From positions 1-64,000 of the forward strand of contig PLBO01000134.1 in the NCBI GenBank assembly GCA_003134555.1: DNA of 64,000 bases, in the 5' to 3' direction. The stretch is from Actinomycetota bacterium (GTDB lineage: Bacteria; Actinomycetota; Acidimicrobiia; IMCC26256; PALSA-610). The translations under genes were made by a program, and so were the position numbers. Every line of letters starts with the position of its first letter. Within the stretch, counting starts at the first letter, position 1. The notes below the pieces were generated by a model that was not told the origin of the DNA, ran no database searches, and saw nothing but the letters and a program-made list of their open reading frames with translations. This document shows, piece after piece, positions 8,352 through 16,723 of the stretch.

Positions 8352-9572
8352 GTGAAAGTACGTCTTCGCCTTGCCCTGATGATGATGCTCGCGTTGCTGG
8401 GTGCGGGCTCGATTGCGCTCCTCGTAAACGCGATCACTTTCCAGGACTCGACCTACAAGAGTCCGATCGCCTTCACCGACGCGCTCCTCGCCGAGCTGCA
8501 CGTCGACCGCGCTGCCGCCGAGGCCTACGTGAAGGCCCATCCCGAGGTGCTGTTCGAGTCCGACACGTCCGGCAGCACTCCGACCGGAGTATCGGTGAAC
8601 GCCGCTTTCCAGGACGTGCAGCACCGCGTGCAACGTGACGCGGTGAACCGCTCGAGGACCTGGACCGCGATCGCGATCGGTGTGCTCGCGATAGTCGCGG
8701 GACTCGTCGGTTGGCTGATCGCGGGCAGAGCTCTGCGACCGATCCGGCTCATCACGAGGCGCGCCCGGTCCGCGTCCGCAAACGACCTCTCGGTGCGGGT
8801 CGACCTCGAAGGACCGAACGACGAGCTCAAGGACCTGGCCGATACCTTCGACGACATGCTGGACCGTCTCGACCAGTCGTTTGTCGCCCAGCGACGCTTT
8901 TCCGCTCAGGTCTCGCACGAGCTTCGGACGCCGCTCGCCATCGTGCGCAGCGAAGCCGACATCCTGTTGGCCGAAGGCGAGAGTGAGGCGAGCCGCGCGA
9001 CGGCCGAGAACATCAAGACCGCGACGTTGCGCGCCGAGCGGATCATCTCCGCGTTGCTGGCGCTGGGGCGTGCGGAAAGTGGCCGGATCGATCATTCCGT
9101 CATCGCGCTCGACGAGCTCGTCGGTGAAACCGTGGCGGAGGTCCTCGAAAATCGGCAGTGGCGCGACATCCGCTTCGACGTCGAGCTCCATCCGGTCGCG
9201 CTGCGCGGGGACCGCGCGCTGATCGATTGCCTCGTTCGCAACCTGATCGACAACGCGGCGCGCCACAATCACCCGGGCGGCTGGGTGCGAATTCACGTCG
9301 GAACCGACGATGCCGGTTTCGCGACCATCGAGATCGCCAACTCGATGGCTCCACGAGAGGCGCGCGCGGTCGACAGTCACGGCATCGGTCTGACTGTCGT
9401 CGCGGCCGCGGCCGCCGCGCACGGCGGATCAGTCGAGCGCGAGGCCGCGGATCCGGAGAGGGTTGTCACGCGCGTGCACCTGCCGACCGGCGACATATCG
9501 CAACGCGACGACGAGCCGGCCGCGTCGGCGTCGCCGGCTGCCTCGTCTTCTTTCGTGACCGACGTGGCCTAG
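8352..9572 (+). CDS. Sensor histidine kinase
   Basis: A 406-residue kinase with two membrane segments (about 8-28 and 103-125) enclosing a short extracytoplasmic sensor, then HAMP (about 125-175), HisKA with phospho-acceptor H189 (SHELRTP), and a GHKL ATPase with N-box N297/N301 (RNLIDNAARHN) and G2 box HGIGL (343-347). The usual DxGxG (G1) box is not recognisable: the position reads IEIANSMAP. ATP binding may therefore be atypical, or the lid is shortened. It is paired with the upstream response regulator. Its TAG stop and that of the convergent PadR gene share one CTAG. Confidence 0.93.
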   Translation: MKVRLRLALMMMLALLGAGSIALLVNAITFQDSTYKSPIAFTDALLAELHVDRAAAEAYVKAHPEVLFESDTSGSTPTGVSVNAAFQDVQHRVQRDAVNRSRTWTAIAIGVLAIVAGLVGWLIAGRALRPIRLITRRARSASANDLSVRVDLEGPNDELKDLADTFDDMLDRLDQSFVAQRRFSAQVSHELRTPLAIVRSEADILLAEGESEASRATAENIKTATLRAERIISALLALGRAESGRIDHSVIALDELVGETVAEVLENRQWRDIRFDVELHPVALRGDRALIDCLVRNLIDNAARHNHPGGWVRIHVGTDDAGFATIEIANSMAPREARAVDSHGIGLTVVAAAAAAHGGSVEREAADPERVVTRVHLPTGDISQRDDEPAASASPAASSSFVTDVA

Positions 9573-10123
9573 CGGATCCCGACTGCGATGTGGGCCAGCC
9601 AACCGAGGAATGCCTCCTCGTAGGCGATGCCGAACTCGACGACGGCGGCGACGTGCCGATCGGCGGAGTCGGAATCGGCCAGGGCATCGACGAACCCGCG
9701 ATACTCCGCGAGTCGGTGTTCGTGCTCGGCGCGGTGGTCGTCGAGGAAGCGCGCGAGCGTCTCGTCGTCGAGGTGCTTGGCGAACCAGAGTGTGACCAAG
9801 AGGGGGATGCGCATCTGCTCGTGCGCAGGCTCCTGGTGGATCCAGCGCGCGAACGCGGTTCTCCCGGCGCGGGTGATCGTGAAGGGACGGCGATCGCGTG
9901 CGCCGGGCTCGCCCGCCCGCACGAGGCCGCGCGCCTCGAGTGCCTTCAGCTCGCGGTACACGTGGCTCGACGTGACGTTCCAGAATCGGGCCAACCCGCG
10001 GCGCGCCTCTTCGAGGAGGTCCCAGCCGGTCGCGGGGCCCTCGTGGAGGAGCCCGAGCAGGGATCCCTGGGTCGCGTTGAGCCCTCCGGCTTCGAGGGTG
10101 CCGACTTCCGGATCGCCGTCCAC
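9569..10123 (-). CDS. PadR-family transcriptional regulator
   Basis: Start chosen at GTG 10123, nine bases after AGAAGGG, giving 184 residues. The N-terminal winged helix (about 15-90) reads GSLLGLLHEGPATGWDLLEE then SHVYRELKALEARGLV, the PadR signature; the C-terminal half is an alpha-helical dimerisation region (Vir_act_alpha_C type). It is divergent from a PhyH-family gene, with a palindrome in between, so autoregulation plus control of the dioxygenase is likely. PadR proteins typically sense phenolics or other small hydrophobic compounds; the ligand here is unknown. Confidence 0.85.
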   Translation of the reverse strand: MDGDPEVGTLEAGGLNATQGSLLGLLHEGPATGWDLLEEARRGLARFWNVTSSHVYRELKALEARGLVRAGEPGARDRRPFTITRAGRTAFARWIHQEPAHEQMRIPLLVTLWFAKHLDDETLARFLDDHRAEHEHRLAEYRGFVDALADSDSADRHVAAVVEFGIAYEEAFLGWLAHIAVGIR

Positions 10124-10144
10124 CTTGACATTCCCTTCTGGAGG

Positions 10145-10162
10145 GTTAGCCTCGATGCTAAC
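10145..10162. promoter_or_regulatory. Candidate PadR operator palindrome
   Basis: Perfect 6-bp arms GTTAGC and GCTAAC flank a 6-base centre (CTCGAT). The site lies midway between the PadR start and the divergent PhyH-family start, flanked by GGGAGG-like repeats. Position and symmetry fit a PadR-type operator; there is no binding evidence. Confidence 0.5.
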
Positions 10163-10201
10163 AGTCCCCAAGGGAGGGTCAAACCAAAGGGAGGTGCAGG
10201 T

Positions 10202-10957
10202 GTGAGCGCGGCGACCTTGGAGGACGACGGCTACTGCGTCGTCGAAGGTGTCATCGACGGCGAGACGGTCGCCGGCATTCGCGCCGAGCTCACCCGCCTC
10301 TTCGATGCGACCCCGTTGGGGCGCGACGACTTCGAGGGCCACCGAACGCGGCGGGTCTACGCGCTCTTCGCCAAGACGCGGGCGCTGGACGAGCTCGCGG
10401 TGCATCCCATGGTGCTCGATGCGCTCGATCGCGTGCTCGGACCCGCGCAGCTGAGTGCGCCGACTGCGATCGAGATCGGTCCGGGCGAGCGCGCGCAGCC
10501 GTTGCACCCCGACGACGCGATCTACCCGGTCCCGCGTCCGCACCCGGAGCTCGTCGTCAACGTCATGTGGCCGCTCGACGACTTCACGAAGGACAATGGT
10601 GCAACGCGCGTCGTGCCGGGGAGTCACCGCTGGATCGACGAACGCCCGGGGCCCGACGCCGAGATCGTGGCCGTGACGATGCCGGCCGGCTCCGCAATGC
10701 TGTACGTCGGCAGTCTCTGGCACGGCGGTGGCGCGAACGCGACGCCGCGGTCGCGTGTAGGCGTCGTCCTCCACTACGCGGTGTCGTGGTTGCGCCAGGT
10801 CGAGAACCACGTGCTCGCGGTTCCGCCCGACGTCGTGCGCGGGCTGCCCGAACGGCTACAGGAGCTGCTCGGGTACAACGTCTACCCGCCGTTCCTCGGC
10901 TACGTCGACGGCCGTCATCCGCGCCGTCTCCTCGGCGGCGACCGAGCGACTCGCTGA
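10202..10957 (+). CDS. PhyH-family Fe(II)/2-oxoglutarate dioxygenase (first copy)
   Basis: GTG at 10202 is preceded by AGGGAGGTG at good spacing; 251 residues. The facial triad of the family is visible as H102/D104 (LHPDD) and distal H174 (LWHGG), with R183/R185 as candidate 2-oxoglutarate anchors. Family members hydroxylate lipids such as phytanoyl-CoA or small natural products using Fe(II), O2 and 2-oxoglutarate. Divergent from the PadR regulator, which probably controls it. Substrate unknown; it is clearly distinct from the second PhyH-like gene 200 bases downstream. Confidence 0.85.
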   Translation: MSAATLEDDGYCVVEGVIDGETVAGIRAELTRLFDATPLGRDDFEGHRTRRVYALFAKTRALDELAVHPMVLDALDRVLGPAQLSAPTAIEIGPGERAQPLHPDDAIYPVPRPHPELVVNVMWPLDDFTKDNGATRVVPGSHRWIDERPGPDAEIVAVTMPAGSAMLYVGSLWHGGGANATPRSRVGVVLHYAVSWLRQVENHVLAVPPDVVRGLPERLQELLGYNVYPPFLGYVDGRHPRRLLGGDRATR

Positions 10958-10975
10958 AGCGTCGGTAGCCGTTGC

Positions 10976-11092
10976 TCAGCTGCCGATGCCCGGGCGCTTG
11001 TCGTCGCGCTTCGCCTGCTTGTCGGCGCGCTTCTCTTTCAACGATTTGCCGGCCTTCTTGCTGTTCGACTTCTTGGGTGACTTGTCAGCCAT
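10976..11092 (-). CDS. 38-residue lysine-rich small protein
   Basis: ATG at 11092 opens a 38-codon frame rich in Lys, Ser and Asp (MADKSPKKSNSKKAGK at the start, PGIGS at the end). No fold is recognisable. A -10-like TATCCT ends eight bases before the ATG and there is no Shine-Dalgarno, suggesting a leaderless mRNA; the -10 and following bases (CCTGCGACCT) match those of the bL37 promoter at 41384-41389. This shared promoter supports it as a real gene. A nucleic-acid-binding role is only a guess from charge. Confidence 0.55.
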   Translation of the reverse strand: MADKSPKKSNSKKAGKSLKEKRADKQAKRDDKRPGIGS

Positions 11093-11167
11093 AAGGTCGC
11101 AGGATAATCCGCTACGGCCACACCCGCGCGCGGTTCGCGACGGTGACGGCGGCAACTGGAGGCGAGA

Positions 11168-12121
11168 ATGGGTGGGCGGTTCGCTCGCGACGAGGAGGTC
11201 GCGGCCTGGCGGGAAGACGGTTGGGTACTCCTCGACGGTCTCGTCGATACCGATGAGATCGACGCCGCCAGCGCCGACCTGCGCTACGTGTTCCCGGCGC
11301 CCGAGAAGTTCCATGCCGACCCCGAGTCGCACCGGCCGCCGGGACGCGCCGATGCCGAGCTCCGCCGCGGCTACCCGGAGATGCCGGCGACCGGTCCGGC
11401 GTTTCGACCGGAGCAGCACCGGTTCCGCAGCGAGTTCCCGTTCTACGGGAGCGGCGCGTTGTCGCGTCTCTGTGTGCATCCGGCAATCGTCGACTTCATG
11501 GAGCGCGCCCTCGGCACGATCGACCTGCGCGTCTACCAGGCGCAGGTCAGCGCGAAGTACACGGGCGACGCGAACTTCGAGCAACCGATGCACACCGATC
11601 GCAACCACTCGTTCCTGCCGCCCCGAATGGAGTCGCCGTGGTGGCACGCGGAGACGTTTCTCTACCTGACCGACGTCGACGAGGGAACAGCACCGACGCA
11701 CATCGTTTCGCGGCAGGACGCGGCCGGTCGCTCTCCGAACTCGATCTTCATGCCGGCCCGTGATCCCGAGTTGTACGCGCGCGAACGCCCGGCCGCCGCC
11801 GGCCGCGGCGGGCTGCTCGTATACGGACCCGACGTCTTCCATCGCGGCGTCGATCTCACGAAGCCGGGCGGCCATCGCTTCTTGTTGAACGTCAGCTACA
11901 AGGTCGCGGGCCACGACTGGGTCGGCTTCCACTCGCCGCAGTCGCAGGCCACGCATCCGGCGTGGGTGCAGTTCGTCGAGGGGTCGACGCCGCGTGAGCT
12001 CGCGCTGTTCGGGTTCCCGCCCCCCGGTCATCCGGTCTGGACCGCCGCGCTCGTCGACGCGACTACGGAGAAGTACCCGAAGCTCGACGCCGAGCCCTGG
12101 CGGCGCGCGCTTCCTCGATGA
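11168..12121 (+). CDS. PhyH-family dioxygenase (second copy)
   Basis: 317 residues starting at ATG 11168 behind GGAGGCGAGA. The triad is H142/D144 (PMHTDRN) and H225 (DVFHRG), with R237 as a probable 2-oxoglutarate ligand. It is longer than and divergent from the first PhyH-like gene, so a different substrate is likely. Its 3' end overlaps the convergent desaturase by 59 bases. Exact substrate cannot be read from the sequence. Confidence 0.83.
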   Translation: MGGRFARDEEVAAWREDGWVLLDGLVDTDEIDAASADLRYVFPAPEKFHADPESHRPPGRADAELRRGYPEMPATGPAFRPEQHRFRSEFPFYGSGALSRLCVHPAIVDFMERALGTIDLRVYQAQVSAKYTGDANFEQPMHTDRNHSFLPPRMESPWWHAETFLYLTDVDEGTAPTHIVSRQDAAGRSPNSIFMPARDPELYARERPAAAGRGGLLVYGPDVFHRGVDLTKPGGHRFLLNVSYKVAGHDWVGFHSPQSQATHPAWVQFVEGSTPRELALFGFPPPGHPVWTAALVDATTEKYPKLDAEPWRRALPR

Positions 12122-12992
12122 CCGTGGCGGGGACGGGCCGAAGATCGCGCACGATGCCGACCCAGCTGAGCGCGCGGAGCACGTAGTAGGTCGTGTCGAT
12201 CTGCCACCAGCGGAATCCCTGCCGGGCCGACCACGGGTAGCGGTGATGGTTGTTGTGCCATCCCTCGCCGCCGGTCGCGAGCGCGACCAGCAGATTGTTG
12301 CGGCTGGTGTCGTCGGTCTCGTATGCGCGCCGGCCGAACACGTGCGCGACCGAGTTGACCGTGAAGGTGACGTGCCAGAGCAGCACCGTCGACGCGAAGA
12401 ACCCGATGAGCAGGCCGCTCCAGCCGCCGATCAGGAAGCAGATGACGCCGAGCGTCCACGGCCCGATGAAGTCGTGCCGGTCGATGAACCGCAGCTCGGG
12501 ATAGCTCGCGAAATCGCGGATCTGGCTGCGGTCGGCCTGGTTGTACTTGTCGCAGAGGATCCAGCCGACGTGGCTCCACCAAAACCCGAGCTTCGGCGAA
12601 TGCACGTCCCGGTCGGTGTCGGCGAAACGGTGATGGTTGCGATGGTGCGCCGCCCACCACAGCGGACCCTTCTGCGCCGCCATAGTCCCGCCGAACGCCA
12701 AGGTGAACTGCGCCAGGCGGTTGAGCCGGTAGGTCTTGTGCGCGAAGTAGCGGTGATACCCGCCCGTGATGCAGAACATCCGGGTCGTGAACGTGACGAA
12801 CGCCAGGATCAGCGCGGTGCGGGTGACACCCGTGAAGATCGCGAGGAACGGAATGAGGTGCAGCGCGAAGAACGAGATCGAGGAGACGACGTTGAGCCGG
12901 TCGTCCGGGCGCCGGCGCCGTGCAGCGGGCGGCGGCGCATCGGCGACCGGTTCGTTCGCGTCGACCACGAGACCGGGGAGCGACTGGTTCAC
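12063..12992 (-). CDS. Acyl-CoA delta-9 (stearoyl-CoA type) fatty acid desaturase
   Basis: Start at GTG 12992, four bases after AGGAG; 309 residues. Three histidine boxes of the membrane di-iron desaturases are present: HRYFAH (80-85), HRNHH (about 117-121) and HNNHH near residue 245. Hydrophobic stretches around 35-75 and 170-215 provide the membrane hairpins. It would introduce a cis double bond into long-chain acyl-CoA for membrane fluidity. The 3' end overlaps the convergent PhyH-like gene. Confidence 0.93.
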   Translation of the reverse strand: MNQSLPGLVVDANEPVADAPPPAARRRRPDDRLNVVSSISFFALHLIPFLAIFTGVTRTALILAFVTFTTRMFCITGGYHRYFAHKTYRLNRLAQFTLAFGGTMAAQKGPLWWAAHHRNHHRFADTDRDVHSPKLGFWWSHVGWILCDKYNQADRSQIRDFASYPELRFIDRHDFIGPWTLGVICFLIGGWSGLLIGFFASTVLLWHVTFTVNSVAHVFGRRAYETDDTSRNNLLVALATGGEGWHNNHHRYPWSARQGFRWWQIDTTYYVLRALSWVGIVRDLRPVPATVIEEARAARARRRASGTSP

Positions 12993-13045
12993 GCGGCTCC
13001 TGTGGCTGCCGGAACGTCTCGGTAGGGGATTGGTCGGCGGGCGGA

Positions 13046-13318
13046 CTATTCCGACAGCCGCGCCGTGAGGAGTGCCATCAGCTCCGACTTCTCCTCGTCG
13101 AAGGCCTCGAAGGTGAGCCGGCCGGCGTCGTACTGCTCGTGCATCGCCGCGATGCGCTCGATCAGCTCCTCGGTGGTCGCCGAGTTCTCGTCGAACTCGG
13201 GACCGGATTCCTCGTCCTCGGGCGACTTGTCGTGCCGGCGTTCGCGCTTGGCCGTGGCCTTCGCCTGCTTCGAGCGCTCGCGTTCTCGTTTGTTCGAGGT
13301 AGTTCGCCGAGTTGCCAT
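13046..13318 (-). CDS. Small charged protein with SHOCT-like C-terminus
   Basis: 90 residues from ATG 13318, seven bases after GAGGAG. The first 30 residues are strongly basic (Arg/Lys-rich), the middle is acidic, and the C-terminal 40 residues (ELIERIAAMHEQYDAGRLTFEAFDEEKSELMALL) resemble the SHOCT short helical module that often sits at the C-terminus of bacterial proteins. It lies 53 bases upstream of the desaturase on the same strand and may be cotranscribed. No function assigned. Confidence 0.65.
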   Translation of the reverse strand: MATRRTTSNKRERERSKQAKATAKRERRHDKSPEDEESGPEFDENSATTEELIERIAAMHEQYDAGRLTFEAFDEEKSELMALLTARLSE

Positions 13319-13562
13319 ACATCGTCTCCTCATCCGGCGGCGAGAGCGCAGGACCGGCCGGCGCGCGCTCGCAAGATGATCGAAAGTGTCGTCAGCTGGT
13401 GGTCGTGGGGGGAATCGTGGTGCGAGGCTGAGATCGCCCACGCGGCTGCTCCGACAGACTAGGCGCGCGCCGCTCGAATACCCGGACAGGGCCGTCGGTC
13501 GTCGCTCGGCCGCTCACCGTCGGTCTTCGCCGGTAGGCGCAGGAAAAGGGCAGGTCAACCCG

Positions 13563-14984
13563 GTGACGCTCGCAGCATTGCTGTTCGATCATCCTTACGC
13601 CGACGGCGACCCCCTCCTGCACGGACCGCAGGAGACGGTGGCCGCGGGAGAAGCCCGGGCCCGGGCGCGGTCGGTCGCCGAAACGCTCCGCGTCGCGGGC
13701 GTCGAGCCCGGCCGGGCCGTCGCCGTCCAGCTCCCCAACGGTCCCGGTGCGATCATCGCGATGTTCGGAGTCTGGCTGGCCGGCGCCGTGTTCGTGCCCG
13801 TCAATCCGCGCTCGCCGGAGCGGGAGCGCCACGCGGTCCTCGAAGCCACTCGTCCGGCGGCGCTGCTCGCGGGCGACGAACCCCGGCCGCTCGCCGATCC
13901 CGCGACGTACGACGACGGTGTCGCGTTCGTGACGTGGACGTCGGGAACGACCGGTGCGCCCAAGCCGGTGCTGCACACGCACGCGAACTACCTGGAGCTG
14001 CTCGACCGCGTGCTCGGCCCGCTGCGCGGCCCGACGAGCGACGCGCGCCGCGACGCCGACCACCGGCCCACGCCCAACCTCGTTCCCGTGTCTCTCGCGC
14101 TCAATGCCGGCATCTACAACGTCTTGTTCGGGCTGCGCGCCGGATCCGAGATCGTCGTCATGGACGGCTTCGATCCGGGCGTGTTCGCCGAGTTGGTCGC
14201 GCGGTTCGGCATCCGGTCGACGGTGCTGCCGCCGGCCGCGATGGCGATGCTGTCCGACGATCCAACCGTGGTCGACCTCGCACCGCTGCGCTACGTACGC
14301 AGCATCACCGCGCCGCTCTCGCCCCTCCAAGCGCGCCGCTTCGCGGACAAGTTCGGCGTGGTCGTGTTGAACGGCTACGGCCAGGCCGAGATCGGTGAGG
14401 TCATCGGATGGACGGCCGCGGATGCGCGCGAGCATCCCGACAAGATCGGCGCGGTCGGGCGTCCGCATCCGGGCGTGTCGATCAAGATCGCGCCGACAGA
14501 GGTCGACGAGGAGCCCACAAGCGGCGCCGACTTCGTCGGACGGTTGCTGGTGCGACCCCCTTCTACTGCCGTCGGTATCGCGGAGTCACGGGTCGACGAA
14601 GACGGATACGTCGACACCGGCGACCTGGCGCGCGTCGACGACGAGGGTTTCGTGTGGATAGAAGGCCGGGCCGGCGACGTCATCAATCGCGGCGGGAACA
14701 AGGTCTTCCCCGAGCACGTCGAGGAGGTGCTGCGGATCGTCCCGGGCGTCGCCGAGGTCGCGGTCGTCGGGATCCCCGACGAGCGGCTGGGCGAGGTTCC
14801 GGTCGCGTACGTCGTCACGACGGCCGATGTGTCCGACGCCGACCTGATCGCCGCGTGCCGCGCGCATCTCGCTCCGTACAAGGTCCCGGTCGCGTTCCGC
14901 CGAGTCGACGCGTTGCCGAGGAGCGAAGTCGGCAAGGTGCTGCGGCGCGAGCTCGCGGGCCTCCCGGTCGATCCCGGGATCTGA
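13563..14984 (+). CDS. AMP-forming acyl-CoA synthetase
   Basis: 473 residues from GTG 13563, in the ANL superfamily. Visible motifs: phosphate loop TSGTTGAPKPV (about 127-137), GYGQAE adenine motif, DTGDLARVDDEGFVWIEGR, the hinge/A8 region RGGNKVFPEHVEE, and the catalytic lysine in EVGKVLRREL near the C-terminus. The enzyme activates a carboxylic acid to its CoA thioester via an acyl-AMP. It is shorter at the N-terminus than most fatty acyl-CoA ligases. Substrate not determinable. The 240-base region upstream (13319-13562) holds no gene that I can support. Confidence 0.9.
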   Translation: MTLAALLFDHPYADGDPLLHGPQETVAAGEARARARSVAETLRVAGVEPGRAVAVQLPNGPGAIIAMFGVWLAGAVFVPVNPRSPERERHAVLEATRPAALLAGDEPRPLADPATYDDGVAFVTWTSGTTGAPKPVLHTHANYLELLDRVLGPLRGPTSDARRDADHRPTPNLVPVSLALNAGIYNVLFGLRAGSEIVVMDGFDPGVFAELVARFGIRSTVLPPAAMAMLSDDPTVVDLAPLRYVRSITAPLSPLQARRFADKFGVVVLNGYGQAEIGEVIGWTAADAREHPDKIGAVGRPHPGVSIKIAPTEVDEEPTSGADFVGRLLVRPPSTAVGIAESRVDEDGYVDTGDLARVDDEGFVWIEGRAGDVINRGGNKVFPEHVEEVLRIVPGVAEVAVVGIPDERLGEVPVAYVVTTADVSDADLIAACRAHLAPYKVPVAFRRVDALPRSEVGKVLRRELAGLPVDPGI

Positions 14985-15016
14985 GGCGCGACGGCCCGAG
15001 ACGCGAGGCGGCGGCG

Positions 15017-15412
15017 TCAGCCGGCCGGGAGGTCACGCGACGGCCGGGCGGGCGGATCGGCCACCTCGGTGTCGGCGTGCGCGACGCGATCGCGGACCCA
15101 CGAGAGGCTGTTCTCACCTGAGGCCATCTCGTTCTCCCAACCACTCATCACGGCTTCGACGGTCGGCCGGTCGGAAACGGTCCCGAGCAACTCCACGGTC
15201 AGCTGCTCGTCGGAGACCGGGGTCGCCCCCATGTCGCCGATCACGTCGCTGACGAGACCACCGAGCGGAGCGCGCATCGCATACAGCTCGCCCGTCGCCG
15301 CTATCCACGACACCTCGGTGCGCTCGCCGCCCTCGTACCAGTCGGATCCGAATTCGAGCTCTTCGGAGTGACGGCGGCGGGGGTCGGCGTCGTAGAACTG
15401 TTCGAGATCCAC
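15017..15412 (-). CDS. Conserved actinobacterial hypothetical protein
   Basis: 131 residues from GTG 15412. The N-terminal part (LEQFYDADPRRRHSEELEFG, then TGELYAMRAP) resembles a small uncharacterised protein I have seen in many actinobacteria. No membrane segment, signal peptide or catalytic motif is visible. A TACTCT -10-like element lies about 20 bases upstream and overlaps the -10 of the divergent oxidoreductase gene. The start is uncertain because no Shine-Dalgarno is present. Confidence 0.6.
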   Translation of the reverse strand: MDLEQFYDADPRRRHSEELEFGSDWYEGGERTEVSWIAATGELYAMRAPLGGLVSDVIGDMGATPVSDEQLTVELLGTVSDRPTVEAVMSGWENEMASGENSLSWVRDRVAHADTEVADPPARPSRDLPAG

Positions 15413-15432
15413 GGGGCCATTGTGTCGCGTCG

Positions 15433-15442
15433 AGAGTACGGT
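15433..15442. promoter_or_regulatory. Overlapping divergent -10 elements
   Basis: On the plus strand TACGGT (15437-15442) ends six bases before ATG 15449. On the minus strand TACTCT occupies 15438-15433. The two share bases, so RNA polymerase can occupy only one at a time; mutually exclusive transcription of the flanking genes is expected. Confidence 0.5.
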
Positions 15443-15448
15443 CGGCGC

Positions 15449-16615
15449 ATGGTCGGTATCGATCCCTTCGCACCGGCTCGGCTCGGCCCGATCGATCTGC
15501 GCAATCGCTTCATCAAGGCCGCCACCTTCGAAGGGCGTACTCCCAAGCGCGTCGTCACGCCGGAGCTCATCGAGTTCCACCGCCGGTTCGCGGCCGGCGG
15601 GGTCGGCATGACGACGGTCGCGTATTGCGCGGTCACCCGCGCGGGCTCCACCGACGGCCACCAGGTCGTGCTCGACAATCCGGAAGTGGGCGGCGGCCTA
15701 CGGGACCTCACAGACGCGGTCCACGCCGAGGGCGCCGCCATCGCCGCGCAGATCGGTCATGCGGGCCCGGTCGCGAACCCGACGGGAACGAAGTCGCCCG
15801 CGCTCGCGCCGTCGCGTGTGTTCAGCCCGCTCGGCATGCGGCGCACTCACGCGGCGACGCCGGCCGCGATCGCCACCATCGTCGAGCAGTACGCGCACGG
15901 CGCGGGCGTGCTGCTCGACGCCGGCTTCGACGCGATCGAGGTCCACATCGGGCACGGCTACCTGTTGAGCGCGTTCCTCTCACCCAAGCTGAACAGGCGC
16001 ACCGACGAATTCGGCGGCAGCCTCGAGAACCGGGCCCGGTTCTCGCTCGACGTCGTGCGCGCGGTGCGCGCCGCGGCCGGCCGCGATGTCGCGGTCACTG
16101 CGAAGATCAACATGACCGACGGAGTGCGGGGCGGGTTCTGGCTCGACGAGAGCGTCGAGTTCGCGCGCATGCTCGAGGCCGACGGCTCGCTCGATGCGCT
16201 TACCCTCACCGGCGGCAGTTCTTTCGAGAACCCCATGTACCTGTTCCGCGGCGAGGCTCCCGTCGCGGAGATGGCGGAGATGTTCCCCGGGATCCTCAAG
16301 ATCGGCGTCAAGCTCGTCGGCGGCAGGTTCTTCAAGGAGTACCCCTTCGAGGAGGCGTACTTCCTGCCGTACGCCCGGCAGTTCCGGGCCGCGCTCGACT
16401 TGCCGCTCGTCCTGCTCGGCGGGATCAACCGGCTCGACACCGTCGCGCACGCCCTCGACGAGGGATTCGCGTTCGTGCAGATGGGTCGGGCGCTCCTCCG
16501 CGAGCCCGAGCTCCTCCTCGAGATGCGGAAAGATCCGACTAGGGAGTCGCTGTGCATCCATTGCAACAAATGCATGCCCACGATCTATACCGGCACCCGT
16601 TGCGTGATTGGGTAG
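15449..16615 (+). CDS. Old-yellow-enzyme-type NADH:flavin oxidoreductase with C-terminal Fe-S cysteine motif
   Basis: 388 residues from a probably leaderless ATG (TACGGT six bases upstream). The FMN-binding TIM barrel is complete: NRFIKAATFEGR near the start, QIGHAG, EVHIGHGYLLSAFLSPKLNRR, SLENRARF and VQMGRALLREP. The C-terminus carries CIHCNKCMP plus a later Cys, matching the [4Fe-4S] ligands of 2,4-dienoyl-CoA reductase-like enzymes, but the protein stops there. The FAD/NAD(P) domains normally following this motif are absent, so an external electron donor is implied. It probably reduces an enone or enoyl-CoA-type substrate. Confidence 0.9.
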   Translation: MVGIDPFAPARLGPIDLRNRFIKAATFEGRTPKRVVTPELIEFHRRFAAGGVGMTTVAYCAVTRAGSTDGHQVVLDNPEVGGGLRDLTDAVHAEGAAIAAQIGHAGPVANPTGTKSPALAPSRVFSPLGMRRTHAATPAAIATIVEQYAHGAGVLLDAGFDAIEVHIGHGYLLSAFLSPKLNRRTDEFGGSLENRARFSLDVVRAVRAAAGRDVAVTAKINMTDGVRGGFWLDESVEFARMLEADGSLDALTLTGGSSFENPMYLFRGEAPVAEMAEMFPGILKIGVKLVGGRFFKEYPFEEAYFLPYARQFRAALDLPLVLLGGINRLDTVAHALDEGFAFVQMGRALLREPELLLEMRKDPTRESLCIHCNKCMPTIYTGTRCVIG

Positions 16616-16622
16616 TTGGAGT

Positions 16623-16701
16623 TGCGAACACTGTTCGCATGAAGCCGTGAGCGCAGCGAACTGGCCGGAGTCCTGAGCGTCAGCGAGGCGGGTATCCCGC
16701 C
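16623..16701. terminator. Hairpins between convergent oxidoreductase and Rieske genes
   Basis: Two inverted repeats: TGCGAACA/TGTTCGCA around a single C (16623-16639), and GGCGGG/CCCGCC around TAT (16687-16701). They lie in a 108-base gap between two convergent genes, fitting bidirectional termination, although there is no T-tract. The bases between contain an imperfect triple repeat of a GAGCG-x-AGCGA core. Confidence 0.5.
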
Positions 16702-16723
16702 GAGTAGCGAAGGCGACAAAGAG

